Assembly (NCBI RefSeq): GCF_000472425.1
Contig: NZ_AXAI01000034.1
Span: 1-46,945, forward strand
Direction of reading: 5' to 3'
Source: Bradyrhizobium sp. Tv2a-2
Lineage (GTDB): Bacteria > Pseudomonadota > Alphaproteobacteria > Rhizobiales > Xanthobacteraceae
DNA length: 46,945 nt
Shown here: one piece after another, positions 33,512 to 43,209 of the stretch
Numbering within the stretch: the first letter of the stretch is position 1
Layout of the letters: the number at the start of each line of letters is the position of its first letter
Program-made: the position numbers and the translations under genes
The notes under the pieces: model-generated
Told to the model about the DNA's origin: nothing
What the model saw: only the letters and a program-made list of their open reading frames with translations
Databases searched by the model: none

Positions 33512-36500
33512 TCAGCCTAAGCCGGTATCAGCCCCAAGTCGGTCCTGGAGTGCCGGCCGATTGGCGACGAGGTGATCGAGGTGCAGCGGCTCGCGCCCTG
33601 GCCGCTCTCCTTGCGCCAATCGTCTAACCAGCGCCCGCGTGGCATCCACTACAAAGACGCCGCAATCATAGCCGTTCTGCTGCCGGGTTATGCGAGCTAC
33701 CTGCAGGCGGGCGCCCAGTCTCGTTGCGAGCTGTTCTGCAACTGTGCTGTTGTGTGCCCCGGCGGGGTCGTAGTGGTACGCAAGCGCTCCCTCCGGCGCG
33801 TGGCGATCCACGAACAGTAGCGACCAATGCGTGCCGTCGCCACCAGCATCACCATCGTTCACTGGCACGAGCAGGAACCTGGCGGTATCGTTACCATCCC
33901 GGTCATGTACGATTCGCTGGAAAGTTTCCAGCCAGCCGCTCCGGCTCTGGGTCAAGCGCAGCAGATGGGCTTGGGTCGGTTGAACGAACCGCGTCTGCGC
34001 CGCCAGAGGCGGATTGTCCCTCTGCAACTGCTCGTTAAGGAGCGCGTAGTCCGCCGCGATGTGCTCGTCACCCAGCCATTCCGTGGCGCCGAGCACCAAG
34101 CTGGCGTGGGGCGAGGCTGTCGGATCCAAAGAAGCTATGTGAGGACCGGATGGTTTGCGCGGAAAAACCGGCGGACAATGAGCATCATCAGGCATCATGT
34201 GCTGTGTCGACGGCAAATCAACCATGGACCCAAGGCTGCCGTAGACGTCTGACCACGGAGCGCTCGCAGGTAATGGTGCCGCGGGTCCCCGCGTCTGCTC
34301 CTTGAGCCGAACCGAAGCTCCCGCGCTCGGAGGGTTTGACGCAGCCGGAAGCTCGTCAACCGAGTTGGACTGCCGAGCGTTTTCCCCCGCGCCGCCGTAG
34401 AGATAGCCGTGCAGCGCCGTCACACATAGATCCGCGTTCTTGTTGTCGTTCCTCTTATGGGGCGGAACGACCGTGATATCTGCTTGGCGATACTGTGGCG
34501 TCCGCTCCTTGACGATTTCCTCGAAGAGCTCTTTCTTGATGGCCGTCTTGTTTGAACTCCCCTGCCCGGAGGTCTCCTCCGTCTCGTAGGTCCGCAACAA
34601 CGGCCGACTGGTGTCATTTGCAAGGCGCTTCCAAATTTCGCCGTGGTCGGTATCGAGCCAGATCGAGACCGCCTTATCCAGGATGAGGCGCCGCGTTTCC
34701 TCGCGCTCGAACGAGCCCCCGCCGGTTGCGAGGACCACGTTGCCTTTCTCAACACGCTGCGCGATCAAGCTCGCCTCGCGGTCCCGGAACCACTGCTTGC
34801 CCTTGTCTTTGGCGTCGAAAATATCCGTAATCTTCATACCGGTCTCCCTTTCAATTTTTTTGTCAGTGTCGACGAAGGCTAACCCCAGTCGTCGTGCGAG
34901 AGCTGGGCCGATGCGGGACTTGCCGGCGGCCGGTAGTCCGACAAGCACAATCGGCCGCGAGCCCAGAACGGAGAGAACCTCTTTTGCGATCGGTGATGTC
35001 TCGGCCATTCTTGGCCGTTCGGCAGCTCGCGGACCAAAGTTGGTGCCGGCAGAGGGTCGAGCGTCCAGTTCGATTCCCCAGTGGGCAATCTCTCTGGCGC
35101 CTTCTGGGATCGCCACGTCCCTACAGACCTCCCGCGCCCGCTGGGCCAGTTGTCGTGTAGCCTCTTCCAGAGCAGCTCCGCTCGCTTGCAGCCGCAGCCT
35201 GCCTCGCTCTTTGTAGGTATCGTGATTGGCAGTCTTGGCCTCAAAGCTCTGTGGCGTATGGAACTCTACCTCAAAGCGATAACCGCCCGGCGTGGACAGC
35301 ACAGAAGTAACGCCGAGGAAGGTGGGATCTCGCATCCTGAACCAATTCGTGGTGCAGACCTCAGCATAGCCGCGCTCGTCAAACGCCAACATGGCCTTTT
35401 TGAAACCACGTGTGAAATCCTTGTCAGGGATTTCGAAGAGATGGCGCACGGCGCTGCTGATGAGCTGGGTGTCGCCGTTCGACTTGGCGATCGCTCCCGT
35501 CAGCTGGTCTGTCATTGACCCCTTTGATCTCAAGCAGCGACTTAAACGGGGCATGCTCACCTCGATATCTGCTCGCTTGAGTATCTCGGCGACCCGAAGC
35601 GTTGCTGTGGTGATGTCCTTCTCTTCAACTACGGCCCTGGCAGACTCCGCCCTGGCGCGGTCCGCAGCCTCCGCGCTGGTCAAAATCATCGTTATAGCGG
35701 AATCCTCGGTGGTGGGGAGTGGTCGACCGGAGCGCTCGGGGAGGATGTGATTATCGACAACGAGCTTGATTGAGGCTTCCATGACCGAAGCCGCTAGCGT
35801 CGGATTGTCCTTCAGATCGTCCAAGGACGTATCGACATCGAACCTGCCATGCATGAGTGTGGCCGCTACGCCTTTGACGTAGGGCACTGGCTTCAGGCCC
35901 GGCGTTAGTTGCAGGAGCCGCTGAAGCTCTTGGCTTTTTTTCAGGAACAGACGGGCGCTTGTGTCGGATTTATAAGCGTCGGTCCCGACTTTGTTGCCGA
36001 GGCTCAGGAGATTGATTGCGCTTTGTACGACGTCGTCTGGATCGTAACCATCCGGTCGTGGATCGATGCGCGCAGGATATTGATCGAGCAAGGCCTGGAT
36101 GCGGTCTCGCGGGTGAGCGGAGGCCTGATAGGCGTCCGCCAAGTCCGGGAAAAGCTCGCAAGCCGTTCGGCTTAACCCAGAGTTGAGATCGGTGACGCTG
36201 TCGATTTTTTCGGAACCGACCTGGCCATTCGTTCTCTCAGCCCACGCCTCTAAGTCGGCCACGAGCAACTCGGTGATCTCGCGAGCGATTGGATGCTCTG
36301 CGACCTCGATCTCGCGCATCGCCCTTTCCAGCTTGGCCTGAATATCCTGTCCGCTCGTCTGTTCCTGGTTCAAGAGGTCACGGATCTCTTTCCTGAGCTC
36401 GTGGTGAACGCCCTCGTAGATGCCAAAGATCGCCCGTTCTGCAAACCAGCGCCTGGCTTGATCGGATTGAGCCAGAAAGTTTCTCTGCAGAGTGCTATAA

Positions 36501-39500
36501 ATTTCCAAAGTGTCCTGCGTGGCAGCCAGAATCTGGCTGGCACGACTGAATTGGTACCTGCCGTCCTCGATCGCGGGGGTATGCGACTTTGGCGGCTTGA
36601 GTGAGCGGACTCCGCGAGCCTGCTCCTCGGCATCAAACTGCCGAACATGCTCATAAAGCTGCGGCCGGTCCCCGAGAATAATGACGGTATCCCCATCGAA
36701 GTCGCCGTCGAGCTTTTTCTGTTCATCAGGCGGGACGGCAATCAGGGACCCGGGAGCGAATATCTCGGTGGCCTGGAGGATGCCGACACAATCGAGTGGG
36801 GTGTCCGCCGTCACGCGGTCCTTGCGCTCGGTCCAGCCCGAATGGGACTTTACGTCCTCGGCCGACATCACCAGCCCACGATCTCGATAGTTCGCCGGCC
36901 ACACGTCATCAGGCACCGCGATGAGAATGCCTTTTGCGAAAAAGGTCGGATCGTCGGCCGCCAGTCGATCGCCTGATTTTTCCGCGACGTTAAAGCTGTA
37001 TTGCATCGCCACGCATTTATCGAGGAACGCCGCGGTGGGATCACCATCAGCTGCCGTCTTTACGCGCTCGGTGGTGAACGGGCGCAGGTTTGCCTTGTCA
37101 TACGGGGAGCGGCCGATCAGCACACCAGCTGTCCCAGCCAACGTGTCGCTCTTGAGCTTGGGCACATGCAGGTGGCCATCGTCGGAGGGCACGGCGACCG
37201 CGCCGGGGCCTTCGATGTGTCCGGCCGTCACGGTACGAAACAGCTGTTCTGAAGTCAGCGGTTCCCCTACTCTACTCTCAAGCCAGCTCTTGGCTTTCTC
37301 GCGTACTTCTTCCGCCACCTCATCGCTGCGCGAATAATATTGCAGCGCCGCAGCGGGCAGCGACGCCCTCTTTTCCTCAGCGAAAGCAGGTAGGCGATCA
37401 GGACCTTCCTGCTGACTACCTCGACGAACAGCTAACATGCGCTCGGCCAACGAAGCCCTGATGAAGCCGCAGCCATCGTGCGGTCGCAATGCGATCGGCC
37501 CGTCCGGTCCCGTCAGCTTAAAGGGATGCTCCTCGCCAGCAGGGCGGTCCGGCAGCAGCGACAACTGAAAGGTCCCCTCCAGCGCATAGTCATGAGGGCC
37601 TAGATTTTTGACAGCAGGTGGCGCTGCAAACCCCCTGCGCTGAGTGTAATAATATGCTTCCTTAAAGGGCGCCCAGGCGCGCGATAGCTGCTCGAACGCC
37701 GTGCCGGGCGCGGTGTCGGCATACGGAATTGCCAACAGCTTCCCCCCTGAAGCCTTGGGTCCTGGCTCGCCCGGAACGACGGCAGCAATCTGCGACAGGG
37801 TTGGTTTCGGCGCCTTTAACTTGCTTCCGCCGAACAGGTCCATGCGGTAGGGCACGTCATCGACGCAGAACACGCGCCTCAACATGAAGGGGCTCGGCTT
37901 TCCCGGTAGTTGCACTGCGACGACCGGCAAGGCCCCCGAGGTCAAGCGATGAAACATCGAGTATCGCGTCTCGGGCGCCGTGGCCAGTCGCCGCCCCTGC
38001 ATGTCCACCACTGGCAACTGCATCAGTCCCGCCTCACCGTGCGGCGGTCTTGGCTCGTGATCCATGGTTCGTAACACCTGGTTCGTATCGAAGACGGACG
38101 CCGGATGTTGAGTCCGGATCGCGGCCTCATCCAGCGTCATGAATGAGTCGAGTGCATCAACCACATCGTCCGCCTCGATCTGCGCGATCAGATTCCAGCT
38201 CATGTTGGAAAGATCGCTTTCGATGAGGGCTCGTGCGTCGGCCAGGATCTGCTTGGTCCCGTGCTCCAGTTTTTGCCGCCTCATCGCCAAATCGGACTTT
38301 TTGCCCTCGACATGCGGCCGGCGGTACAAAGTCACCAGGACCTCACGCGCCTTGAGCACCTGAAAAATCGAGAGTGCGGGACGGCGGGCCGAAACCGAAC
38401 CACGGACCCGTGGCTCAGCATTGCTTGCTGCTAGATGTGCCGCGATCTTCTGCTCCAAAACTGGTTGGAGATCGTTGAGCAGGTTTAGAGCCTGCATGCG
38501 GTGCCAGCGCATCGCCTTCTGCGGACTGCGGGCTAGCGGCAGCAGAGCGATGCAAATATTGCCCATGGATTCGAGGTTGTTCTCGGCGACAAAGCCCGAG
38601 GCATGAAGCAATTCCTCGAGCCGGCCTAACCCTGTCGGTGCGAGCAAACCGAGATCGTCAAACAGCCGGGCCTTTCCCAGCGCCTTGAAGATGTTGGTAA
38701 TGCTTAAAGCATTGGCCTGCTCAAGCCGATCATTTGCATAATGCAAGTAATGAACCAGCTGCTGTAGCCGGTTTTTGAGCAGGGTGGCGTCAGCAATGTC
38801 TCCACTCTCCTCCGCCCTCATGAAACTTCGTCCCACAGCATTGGCGATCATGCTGAGTTGAGGCGTGGTGAAAGTAGCGAATCGTTGCCCTCCGCGACCA
38901 AGACCGCGCGATAGGTGTACGATGACCTGGCTGCACGAAGTCTCACCCCGCCATTTGATAAAGCTGTTCATCAGGTCAGCCTGTTGCAGCGGAGTAAAAT
39001 CGGAGGGCCGGCGGCGGAGGACCTCCCGAGCGATCGCGACAGCGGCTTCGGAGCAGTCTTCGTCTGCAGGCCACTTGCCAAAGCCGTTCGCTAGGTTCGA
39101 CAACGCTTGGCTATTGTAACTGGATGGTTTGTCGTGGTCGCAAAGCTCACGGGCGATCGCGGCTGTTGCTTGGCGACAGCGCTCATCTGCCGGCCACTTG
39201 CAAAAGCCGTTCACCAGGTTCGCGGATTCCTGCCGAGTAAAAGCCGAAAGCCGATCGGAACGGCTAAGCACCTCATTGGCGATTGCGATCGTGGCTTGAA
39301 ACACAGCCGTCTTGTCTGGCCATTTGCTGAAAGCGTTCGCCAAATTCGCGAGCGACTGCTCAGTAGAACCAGTGAGCCGACCATCGCGGTCGGCACGACC
39401 AAGGATCTCCCGGGCGACTGCACCTATGCCTTCACCGCAGGCCAGCTCTCTTGGCCACTTGCTGAGACCGTTTGCCAGATTTGCCAGTTCCTGCTGCGTA

Positions 39501-41677
39501 TTATTAGAAAGCCGGTCAGGAAAGGTGAGGATCTCGCCCGCAATCGCGACGATCGCCTCGCGACAGACTGTCTCTTGCGGCCACTTGCAAAAGCCGTTCA
39601 CCAACTTCGCGAGGTCCTGCTCCGGATAGCGAGAAAGACCGTCGGTTCGGCGGGCGAGCTCAAGAACCTCGGAGGCTATGACCACGGTTCCCGCGCGACA
39701 GGTCGAATCTTTCGGCCATTTGCTGAAGCCGTTTACCAGGACGGTCTGGCCCTGCGGAGTCAGACCAAGTAGTCGCTTGCGGACGACCGCCCCGGCGATT
39801 GCTGCTGTGGCCGCTCTACAGTCCGCCTCCTCGGGACATCTGCTAAAGCCGCTCACTAGGTTCACCAATCCCTGTGGCGTGGAATCACTGAGCCCGCGGC
39901 GGAGGACCTCCTCAGCGATTGCCACTATGGCTACCCGGCTATTTTCCTCCTTCGGCCACTTGCTGAAACCGTTTGCCAGGAGGGCGAGGTTCTGTTGAGT
40001 GAACTCAGAGAGGTGCCGACGACAGATCTCACCGCCGATCGCGACCGCGGCTCGCCGAGTAGGCCGCTCGTCTGGCCACTTGCCGAAGCCGTTCAACAAG
40101 TTCGTCAAGCCCTGCGGCTCAAAATCACTGAGCCGGCGTCGAGCAACCTCCCTGGCGATGGCGACTGTCGCGCGCTTACACCTCGTTTCGTCCGGCCATT
40201 TGCAGAACGCATTCGCCAGGTTCGTAAGTGCTTGCGGATTGAAATCAGAGAGGTGCGTGCGACGACACACCTCATCGGCAATCACGGCGGTTGCTCTGCA
40301 ACATTTCGTCTCGTTAGGCCACTTGCAGAAGGCGTTTACCAAGTTGGACAGTTGCTGCTGAGTGAGATGGGCGAGCCCCGCACGGCTGGCGCGGCGAGAG
40401 ACTTCGCTCGCAATCGTAATTGTGGCTTCCCGACACTCCGTCCGTTCCGGCCACTTGCTAAATCCGTTCACGAGCAATGAGAGACCCTGTTCGTTCAGCT
40501 CCTGAAGTGCTTCGTTCTCATCGCAAAAAAACTCGGCGATCCTGATTGTTCCATTGCGGCAGGTACTCGATTGCGTGTGCCGGCCGAATGACGCCGCAAA
40601 GAGGGAAAACGCCTTGAGGTCGACTTTCCTCATAAGGACGCTATCAAGTTGTGACAGTTGAGCTGCCATGGCCTTGCACGCGTCTCTACCCGCCAGACCT
40701 CCGGCCTCCCGGCTCACGGCATTGCAGGTCGTGGCGTAGCCCCACGATTGCCGGCCGCGGAGGTTATCTTCCCATCGCGGGACAAATTCAGTTTTGAAAA
40801 GAGTCGCAGCCCTTTGCAGAAAAGCTGCCAACCCCGGCATCTTCAGCTGCTTGGGGTTATTCTGTTGTGTATGGTCGACTATACTTCTCGAGAATTGATA
40901 GAAGTCATGCGCGCGAGAAGCGCGATCAATGATCTCGATCGCTTCGTGAACTTTTTTACTTTCGAGCTCTGCACGTCCGTACCGTTCCGAGGTCGCGGCA
41001 TGCGGACGGTGCCCAGCCAGTTCGTCGATACGACGCTTACCTGCCCTGGAACGCTGTTGCGGAGCGAACTGCACATTTGCGGCAAATGTGCCCATTCGCG
41101 AGCTTTCGGTGGCTAGGTCAGCTCGCCGATCCTCAGGTCGATAATGCGTCAAGCCGCCTTCCGAATCCTCCGCGCTTCGATAAGTGGCATGACGCCAGCT
41201 CTCTCCTACTACATCGCCGGAACGATGCGCTCCCGATCCAGCCTCCCGTCCCGACGCGCCTTGGCGTCGTTGCAGCGCACCTGTTTGGGAGCTTTCCAGC
41301 TCCAGATCACCTCCCCGGGGATCGACGCCGGAACGCGACAAGCTTGCTTTCCAAGTTTGCGCGCCACGCGCGCGTTTCGAGGAGCACTCGCGCTCGCCAT
41401 TGGTTCCGTACGGCGCACCCGCTAAGGTTCCATGTGCGTCAAGGCTAGGATCGGCAAACGCGTCGCAAAGATCATTGCCAGGCGCGGACGCGGTGCGTGT
41501 CGAGGGAGCCTTTACGCCTTGAAGCTCAGAGCGCGTCCGCACAAGCGCGGATCCGAACGTTCCACTAGCTTCTCCATCGCCGCGGCTGGATGCGAACTGA
41601 GATTCATTGTCCCGGCCGACATTGCTCGCATCCAAGTCGGAAATCCGGTAGTTCATACGTCCGGTGATGTCTCTCAT
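33512..41677 (-). CDS. Giant SKWP-repeat type III effector with shikimate-kinase-like and Ulp1/C48 protease domains
   Basis: A protein of 2721 residues (numbered from ATG 41677). Residues 1-390: polar, Ser/Arg-rich, as expected for a type III secretion signal. About 390-930: thirteen repeats of about 42 residues centred on N-G-F-S-K-W-P, the hallmark of Ralstonia RipS/SKWP and Xanthomonas XopAD effectors. About 930-2230: large region with DFDGD at 1659-1663. About 2239-2400: shikimate-kinase-like domain with Walker A GLPAAGKS (2247-2254), FVDTDKKIE, ATGGGS and RPLL. The last 200 residues: Ulp1/C48-type protease with THW (His2617), HYDP (Asp2637), Gln2666 and NGYDCGVF (Cys2672), able in principle to cleave SUMO-like proteins, as in NopD and XopD. 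ATG 41677 has GGAGA seven bases before it; the frame is open from 41776 and ATG 41656 is another option. A TtsI-box-like site lies at 42246-42268. Not damaged. Target: host cell, inferred. Confidence 0.85.
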   Translation of the reverse strand: MRDITGRMNYRISDLDASNVGRDNESQFASSRGDGEASGTFGSALVRTRSELQGVKAPSTRTASAPGNDLCDAFADPSLDAHGTLAGAPYGTNGERECSSKRARGAQTWKASLSRSGVDPRGGDLELESSQTGALQRRQGASGREAGSGAHRSGDVVGESWRHATYRSAEDSEGGLTHYRPEDRRADLATESSRMGTFAANVQFAPQQRSRAGKRRIDELAGHRPHAATSERYGRAELESKKVHEAIEIIDRASRAHDFYQFSRSIVDHTQQNNPKQLKMPGLAAFLQRAATLFKTEFVPRWEDNLRGRQSWGYATTCNAVSREAGGLAGRDACKAMAAQLSQLDSVLMRKVDLKAFSLFAASFGRHTQSSTCRNGTIRIAEFFCDENEALQELNEQGLSLLVNGFSKWPERTECREATITIASEVSRRASRAGLAHLTQQQLSNLVNAFCKWPNETKCCRATAVIADEVCRRTHLSDFNPQALTNLANAFCKWPDETRCKRATVAIAREVARRRLSDFEPQGLTNLLNGFGKWPDERPTRRAAVAIGGEICRRHLSEFTQQNLALLANGFSKWPKEENSRVAIVAIAEEVLRRGLSDSTPQGLVNLVSGFSRCPEEADCRAATAAIAGAVVRKRLLGLTPQGQTVLVNGFSKWPKDSTCRAGTVVIASEVLELARRTDGLSRYPEQDLAKLVNGFCKWPQETVCREAIVAIAGEILTFPDRLSNNTQQELANLANGLSKWPRELACGEGIGAVAREILGRADRDGRLTGSTEQSLANLANAFSKWPDKTAVFQATIAIANEVLSRSDRLSAFTRQESANLVNGFCKWPADERCRQATAAIARELCDHDKPSSYNSQALSNLANGFGKWPADEDCSEAAVAIAREVLRRRPSDFTPLQQADLMNSFIKWRGETSCSQVIVHLSRGLGRGGQRFATFTTPQLSMIANAVGRSFMRAEESGDIADATLLKNRLQQLVHYLHYANDRLEQANALSITNIFKALGKARLFDDLGLLAPTGLGRLEELLHASGFVAENNLESMGNICIALLPLARSPQKAMRWHRMQALNLLNDLQPVLEQKIAAHLAASNAEPRVRGSVSARRPALSIFQVLKAREVLVTLYRRPHVEGKKSDLAMRRQKLEHGTKQILADARALIESDLSNMSWNLIAQIEADDVVDALDSFMTLDEAAIRTQHPASVFDTNQVLRTMDHEPRPPHGEAGLMQLPVVDMQGRRLATAPETRYSMFHRLTSGALPVVAVQLPGKPSPFMLRRVFCVDDVPYRMDLFGGSKLKAPKPTLSQIAAVVPGEPGPKASGGKLLAIPYADTAPGTAFEQLSRAWAPFKEAYYYTQRRGFAAPPAVKNLGPHDYALEGTFQLSLLPDRPAGEEHPFKLTGPDGPIALRPHDGCGFIRASLAERMLAVRRGSQQEGPDRLPAFAEEKRASLPAAALQYYSRSDEVAEEVREKAKSWLESRVGEPLTSEQLFRTVTAGHIEGPGAVAVPSDDGHLHVPKLKSDTLAGTAGVLIGRSPYDKANLRPFTTERVKTAADGDPTAAFLDKCVAMQYSFNVAEKSGDRLAADDPTFFAKGILIAVPDDVWPANYRDRGLVMSAEDVKSHSGWTERKDRVTADTPLDCVGILQATEIFAPGSLIAVPPDEQKKLDGDFDGDTVIILGDRPQLYEHVRQFDAEEQARGVRSLKPPKSHTPAIEDGRYQFSRASQILAATQDTLEIYSTLQRNFLAQSDQARRWFAERAIFGIYEGVHHELRKEIRDLLNQEQTSGQDIQAKLERAMREIEVAEHPIAREITELLVADLEAWAERTNGQVGSEKIDSVTDLNSGLSRTACELFPDLADAYQASAHPRDRIQALLDQYPARIDPRPDGYDPDDVVQSAINLLSLGNKVGTDAYKSDTSARLFLKKSQELQRLLQLTPGLKPVPYVKGVAATLMHGRFDVDTSLDDLKDNPTLAASVMEASIKLVVDNHILPERSGRPLPTTEDSAITMILTSAEAADRARAESARAVVEEKDITTATLRVAEILKRADIEVSMPRLSRCLRSKGSMTDQLTGAIAKSNGDTQLISSAVRHLFEIPDKDFTRGFKKAMLAFDERGYAEVCTTNWFRMRDPTFLGVTSVLSTPGGYRFEVEFHTPQSFEAKTANHDTYKERGRLRLQASGAALEEATRQLAQRAREVCRDVAIPEGAREIAHWGIELDARPSAGTNFGPRAAERPRMAETSPIAKEVLSVLGSRPIVLVGLPAAGKSRIGPALARRLGLAFVDTDKKIERETGMKITDIFDAKDKGKQWFRDREASLIAQRVEKGNVVLATGGGSFEREETRRLILDKAVSIWLDTDHGEIWKRLANDTSRPLLRTYETEETSGQGSSNKTAIKKELFEEIVKERTPQYRQADITVVPPHKRNDNKNADLCVTALHGYLYGGAGENARQSNSVDELPAASNPPSAGASVRLKEQTRGPAAPLPASAPWSDVYGSLGSMVDLPSTQHMMPDDAHCPPVFPRKPSGPHIASLDPTASPHASLVLGATEWLGDEHIAADYALLNEQLQRDNPPLAAQTRFVQPTQAHLLRLTQSRSGWLETFQRIVHDRDGNDTARFLLVPVNDGDAGGDGTHWSLLFVDRHAPEGALAYHYDPAGAHNSTVAEQLATRLGARLQVARITRQQNGYDCGVFVVDATRALVRRLAQGERPGREPLHLDHLVANRPALQDRLGADTGLG
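38897..40519 (-). repeat. SKWP repeat array (13 units of about 42 codons) inside the effector
   Basis: Thirteen units spaced by about 125 bases. The centre reads NGFSKWP, NAFCKWP, NAFCKWP, NGFGKWP, NGFSKWP, SGFSRCP, NGFSKWP, NGFCKWP, NGLSKWP, NAFSKWP, NGFCKWP, NGFGKWP, NSFIKWR from N to C terminus. The sixth and the last have lost the KWP core. Each unit adds L-x-x-L-x-N before the core and C-R-x-A-x-x-A-I-A-x-E-V after it, so each is likely a helical pair in a solenoid. The alternation of S, C and G before KWP and clear divergence of units argue against recent expansion. Confidence 0.85.
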
Positions 41678-42851
41678 GCAGCGTCTCCGATGAGGTACGG
41701 ATGCGCGGGCGATCATGCGTTTGCCTAGCTGCGCCCTGGACCGATATGTTTGGCTCCTCCAAGAGCGTAGGAGCACGAAATGGCGATGCCAAAATTGCTC
41801 GATACAGAGTAGACGGCTTGACGAGGGCTACTTCGAGCAGAACAAGCAAGCAGCGTCACCGTCATCCATCGCTGAAGTTGCAATTTTCGCGAAAGCAATA
41901 GATGCCTTTGCTAGCCCGCCTCGATGCTCGAGGTAAGCTGGCTATCCGAAGCTCGTTGCCGCATGGACGCGCTGCTAACTCTGCCGGCTTGCGGCACCTG
42001 CGAAGTTGAGTTTTGATGTCAGCTGATGAACGTCGAACAGCGGATCAGCGTTTCCTTCACTCACTCATGGATGTTGCCTTTAAGTAGCAGTCAGCGTGAA
42101 CGTCTCTGCTGAGACTGGATGTGCCCACCAACACCTTCCCCGACTACACAGTGGAGCATATCGGTTGGACGGCCATAGACTGGGAGTGATCACTTCAAAA
42201 TGGATAATCCTAGTTGCAGCTATCGAAGGCACGACAAAGCTAAAGGGGCGAGCTGACGAAAAGCTGACAAACCCGCGGCAGACGGTCAGAGGTGCGGTCC
42301 AAACCCGGCCCCGCGACCAAAACCAGTCTCCCGGCAAGACCAAGCCGAAAGTTCTCTCAAGCGGTTTCCCTGCTTAGCGATGAGTCCAGTTACATGACCG
42401 GTTCCCCTTATGGCGGCTTAACGATCGGCACCGCGCATAAATGCGCGGGCTGGGGGACATGTTTCGTGACATCAAACACAACCAATGCTCGGCACTTGCG
42501 GCCCTCCTCGCCGATACCGCCGGCGAGCATCAAGGCGAACCGCACCTTGAACGCGTCTAACTGACGCTCCCCTACTCGGCTGACGCCGGTATGAGCTGAC
42601 CGATTCCTCAGGGGTTACCTGAACTGCTCTGCTCGAACGGCTGCTTTGAGAACAGAGCGCCCAGCTCTCGGATATTGCCAAGATATTCAATCCGTCAGGG
42701 ACAGCCGTAATGTTGCCTAACACAAGCATTGTATGGCGGCTGCCTTCAACGATGCGGTCGACACAGAGATTCGTGACCGTGGCACGAATTTCCGCAAGGC
42801 ACGCCGCTCTTCTGATGTGACCGCCGTCGACCGCCAGAGCAAAGTTGAATC
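41678..42851. other. Long upstream region of the effector gene
   Basis: About 1.2 kb with no convincing gene. The TtsI-box-like element at 42246-42268 faces the effector, leaving a leader of about 570 bases. A plus-strand frame near 41800-41930 has the protein-like piece RLDEGYFEQNKQAASPSSIAEVAIFAKAIDAFA, and a short frame near 42460 reads MFRDIKHNQCSALAALLADTAGEHQ, but I recognise neither; both may be relics. Confidence 0.45.
42246..42268 (-). promoter_or_regulatory. TtsI-binding site (tts box) candidate
   Basis: Read on the minus strand from 42268, the sequence is GTCAGCTTTTCG followed by TCAGCTCGCCC. The rhizobial tts box has GTCAG-N-TT-N-TCGAAAGCT at its core. GTCAG, TT, TCG, AG and CT match, with two mismatches in the AAAG part. 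It is oriented towards the effector gene 569 bases downstream. TtsI activates type III secretion genes and effectors in response to flavonoids through NodD. The distance is longer than usual, so activity is a prediction. Confidence 0.6.
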
Positions 42852-43209
42852 ATGAGACGATACTTTTTATCAGCCTACCTGATCTTCCTCGCCTTGCCTC
42901 GGATTGCCCATGCGGCCAAATCCACCGAAGAGCAGATGCTGACGCTTTCTCCCGAAACACGACTTGAGCAGCGTTGCGATGCACGCGCAATGGGAGCGAT
43001 CCGCCGCGAGCACCAGCGCTTTCGGCCGGATGAATTCGTCGCCTATGCGTTCGCGAATCCGGTCATTCGCGGCCATGCCATAGCCGCCGGCGGAGCCGCG
43101 TTGCGAAGCCGCGGCGTGTGGTACCATGTCGCGCATCATTGAGAAACGAGCGACGACGGCGTCACAATTCGTTCATTCGGTTACACGCTCGGGGCGCCAG
43201 TGCCCAGAC
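42852..43209 (+). pseudogene. DUF930 family secreted protein, stop codon and truncation
   Basis: The frame begins with a signal peptide (MRRYFLSAYLIFLALPRIAHA) and continues LSPETRLEQRCDARAMGAI, FRPDEFVAYAFANPVI and GGAALRSRGVWYHV, the pattern of DUF930 (PF06059) proteins of rhizobia. TGA at 43140-43142 interrupts it. Past it in the same frame the family sequence goes on: ETSDDGVTIRSFGYTLGAPVPR. The stop replaces a residue that is cysteine in relatives as I recall them (TGC to TGA is one base). After about 43209 the DNA turns into a transposase relic, so the C terminus is lost. Function of the family is unknown. Either lesion alone would inactivate it. Confidence 0.6.

Noticed and set aside
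38897..40519. Regularly spaced repeats as a CRISPR array
   Set aside because: The period is about 125 bases, the copies diverge at DNA level and the frame is open throughout; these are the SKWP protein repeats.
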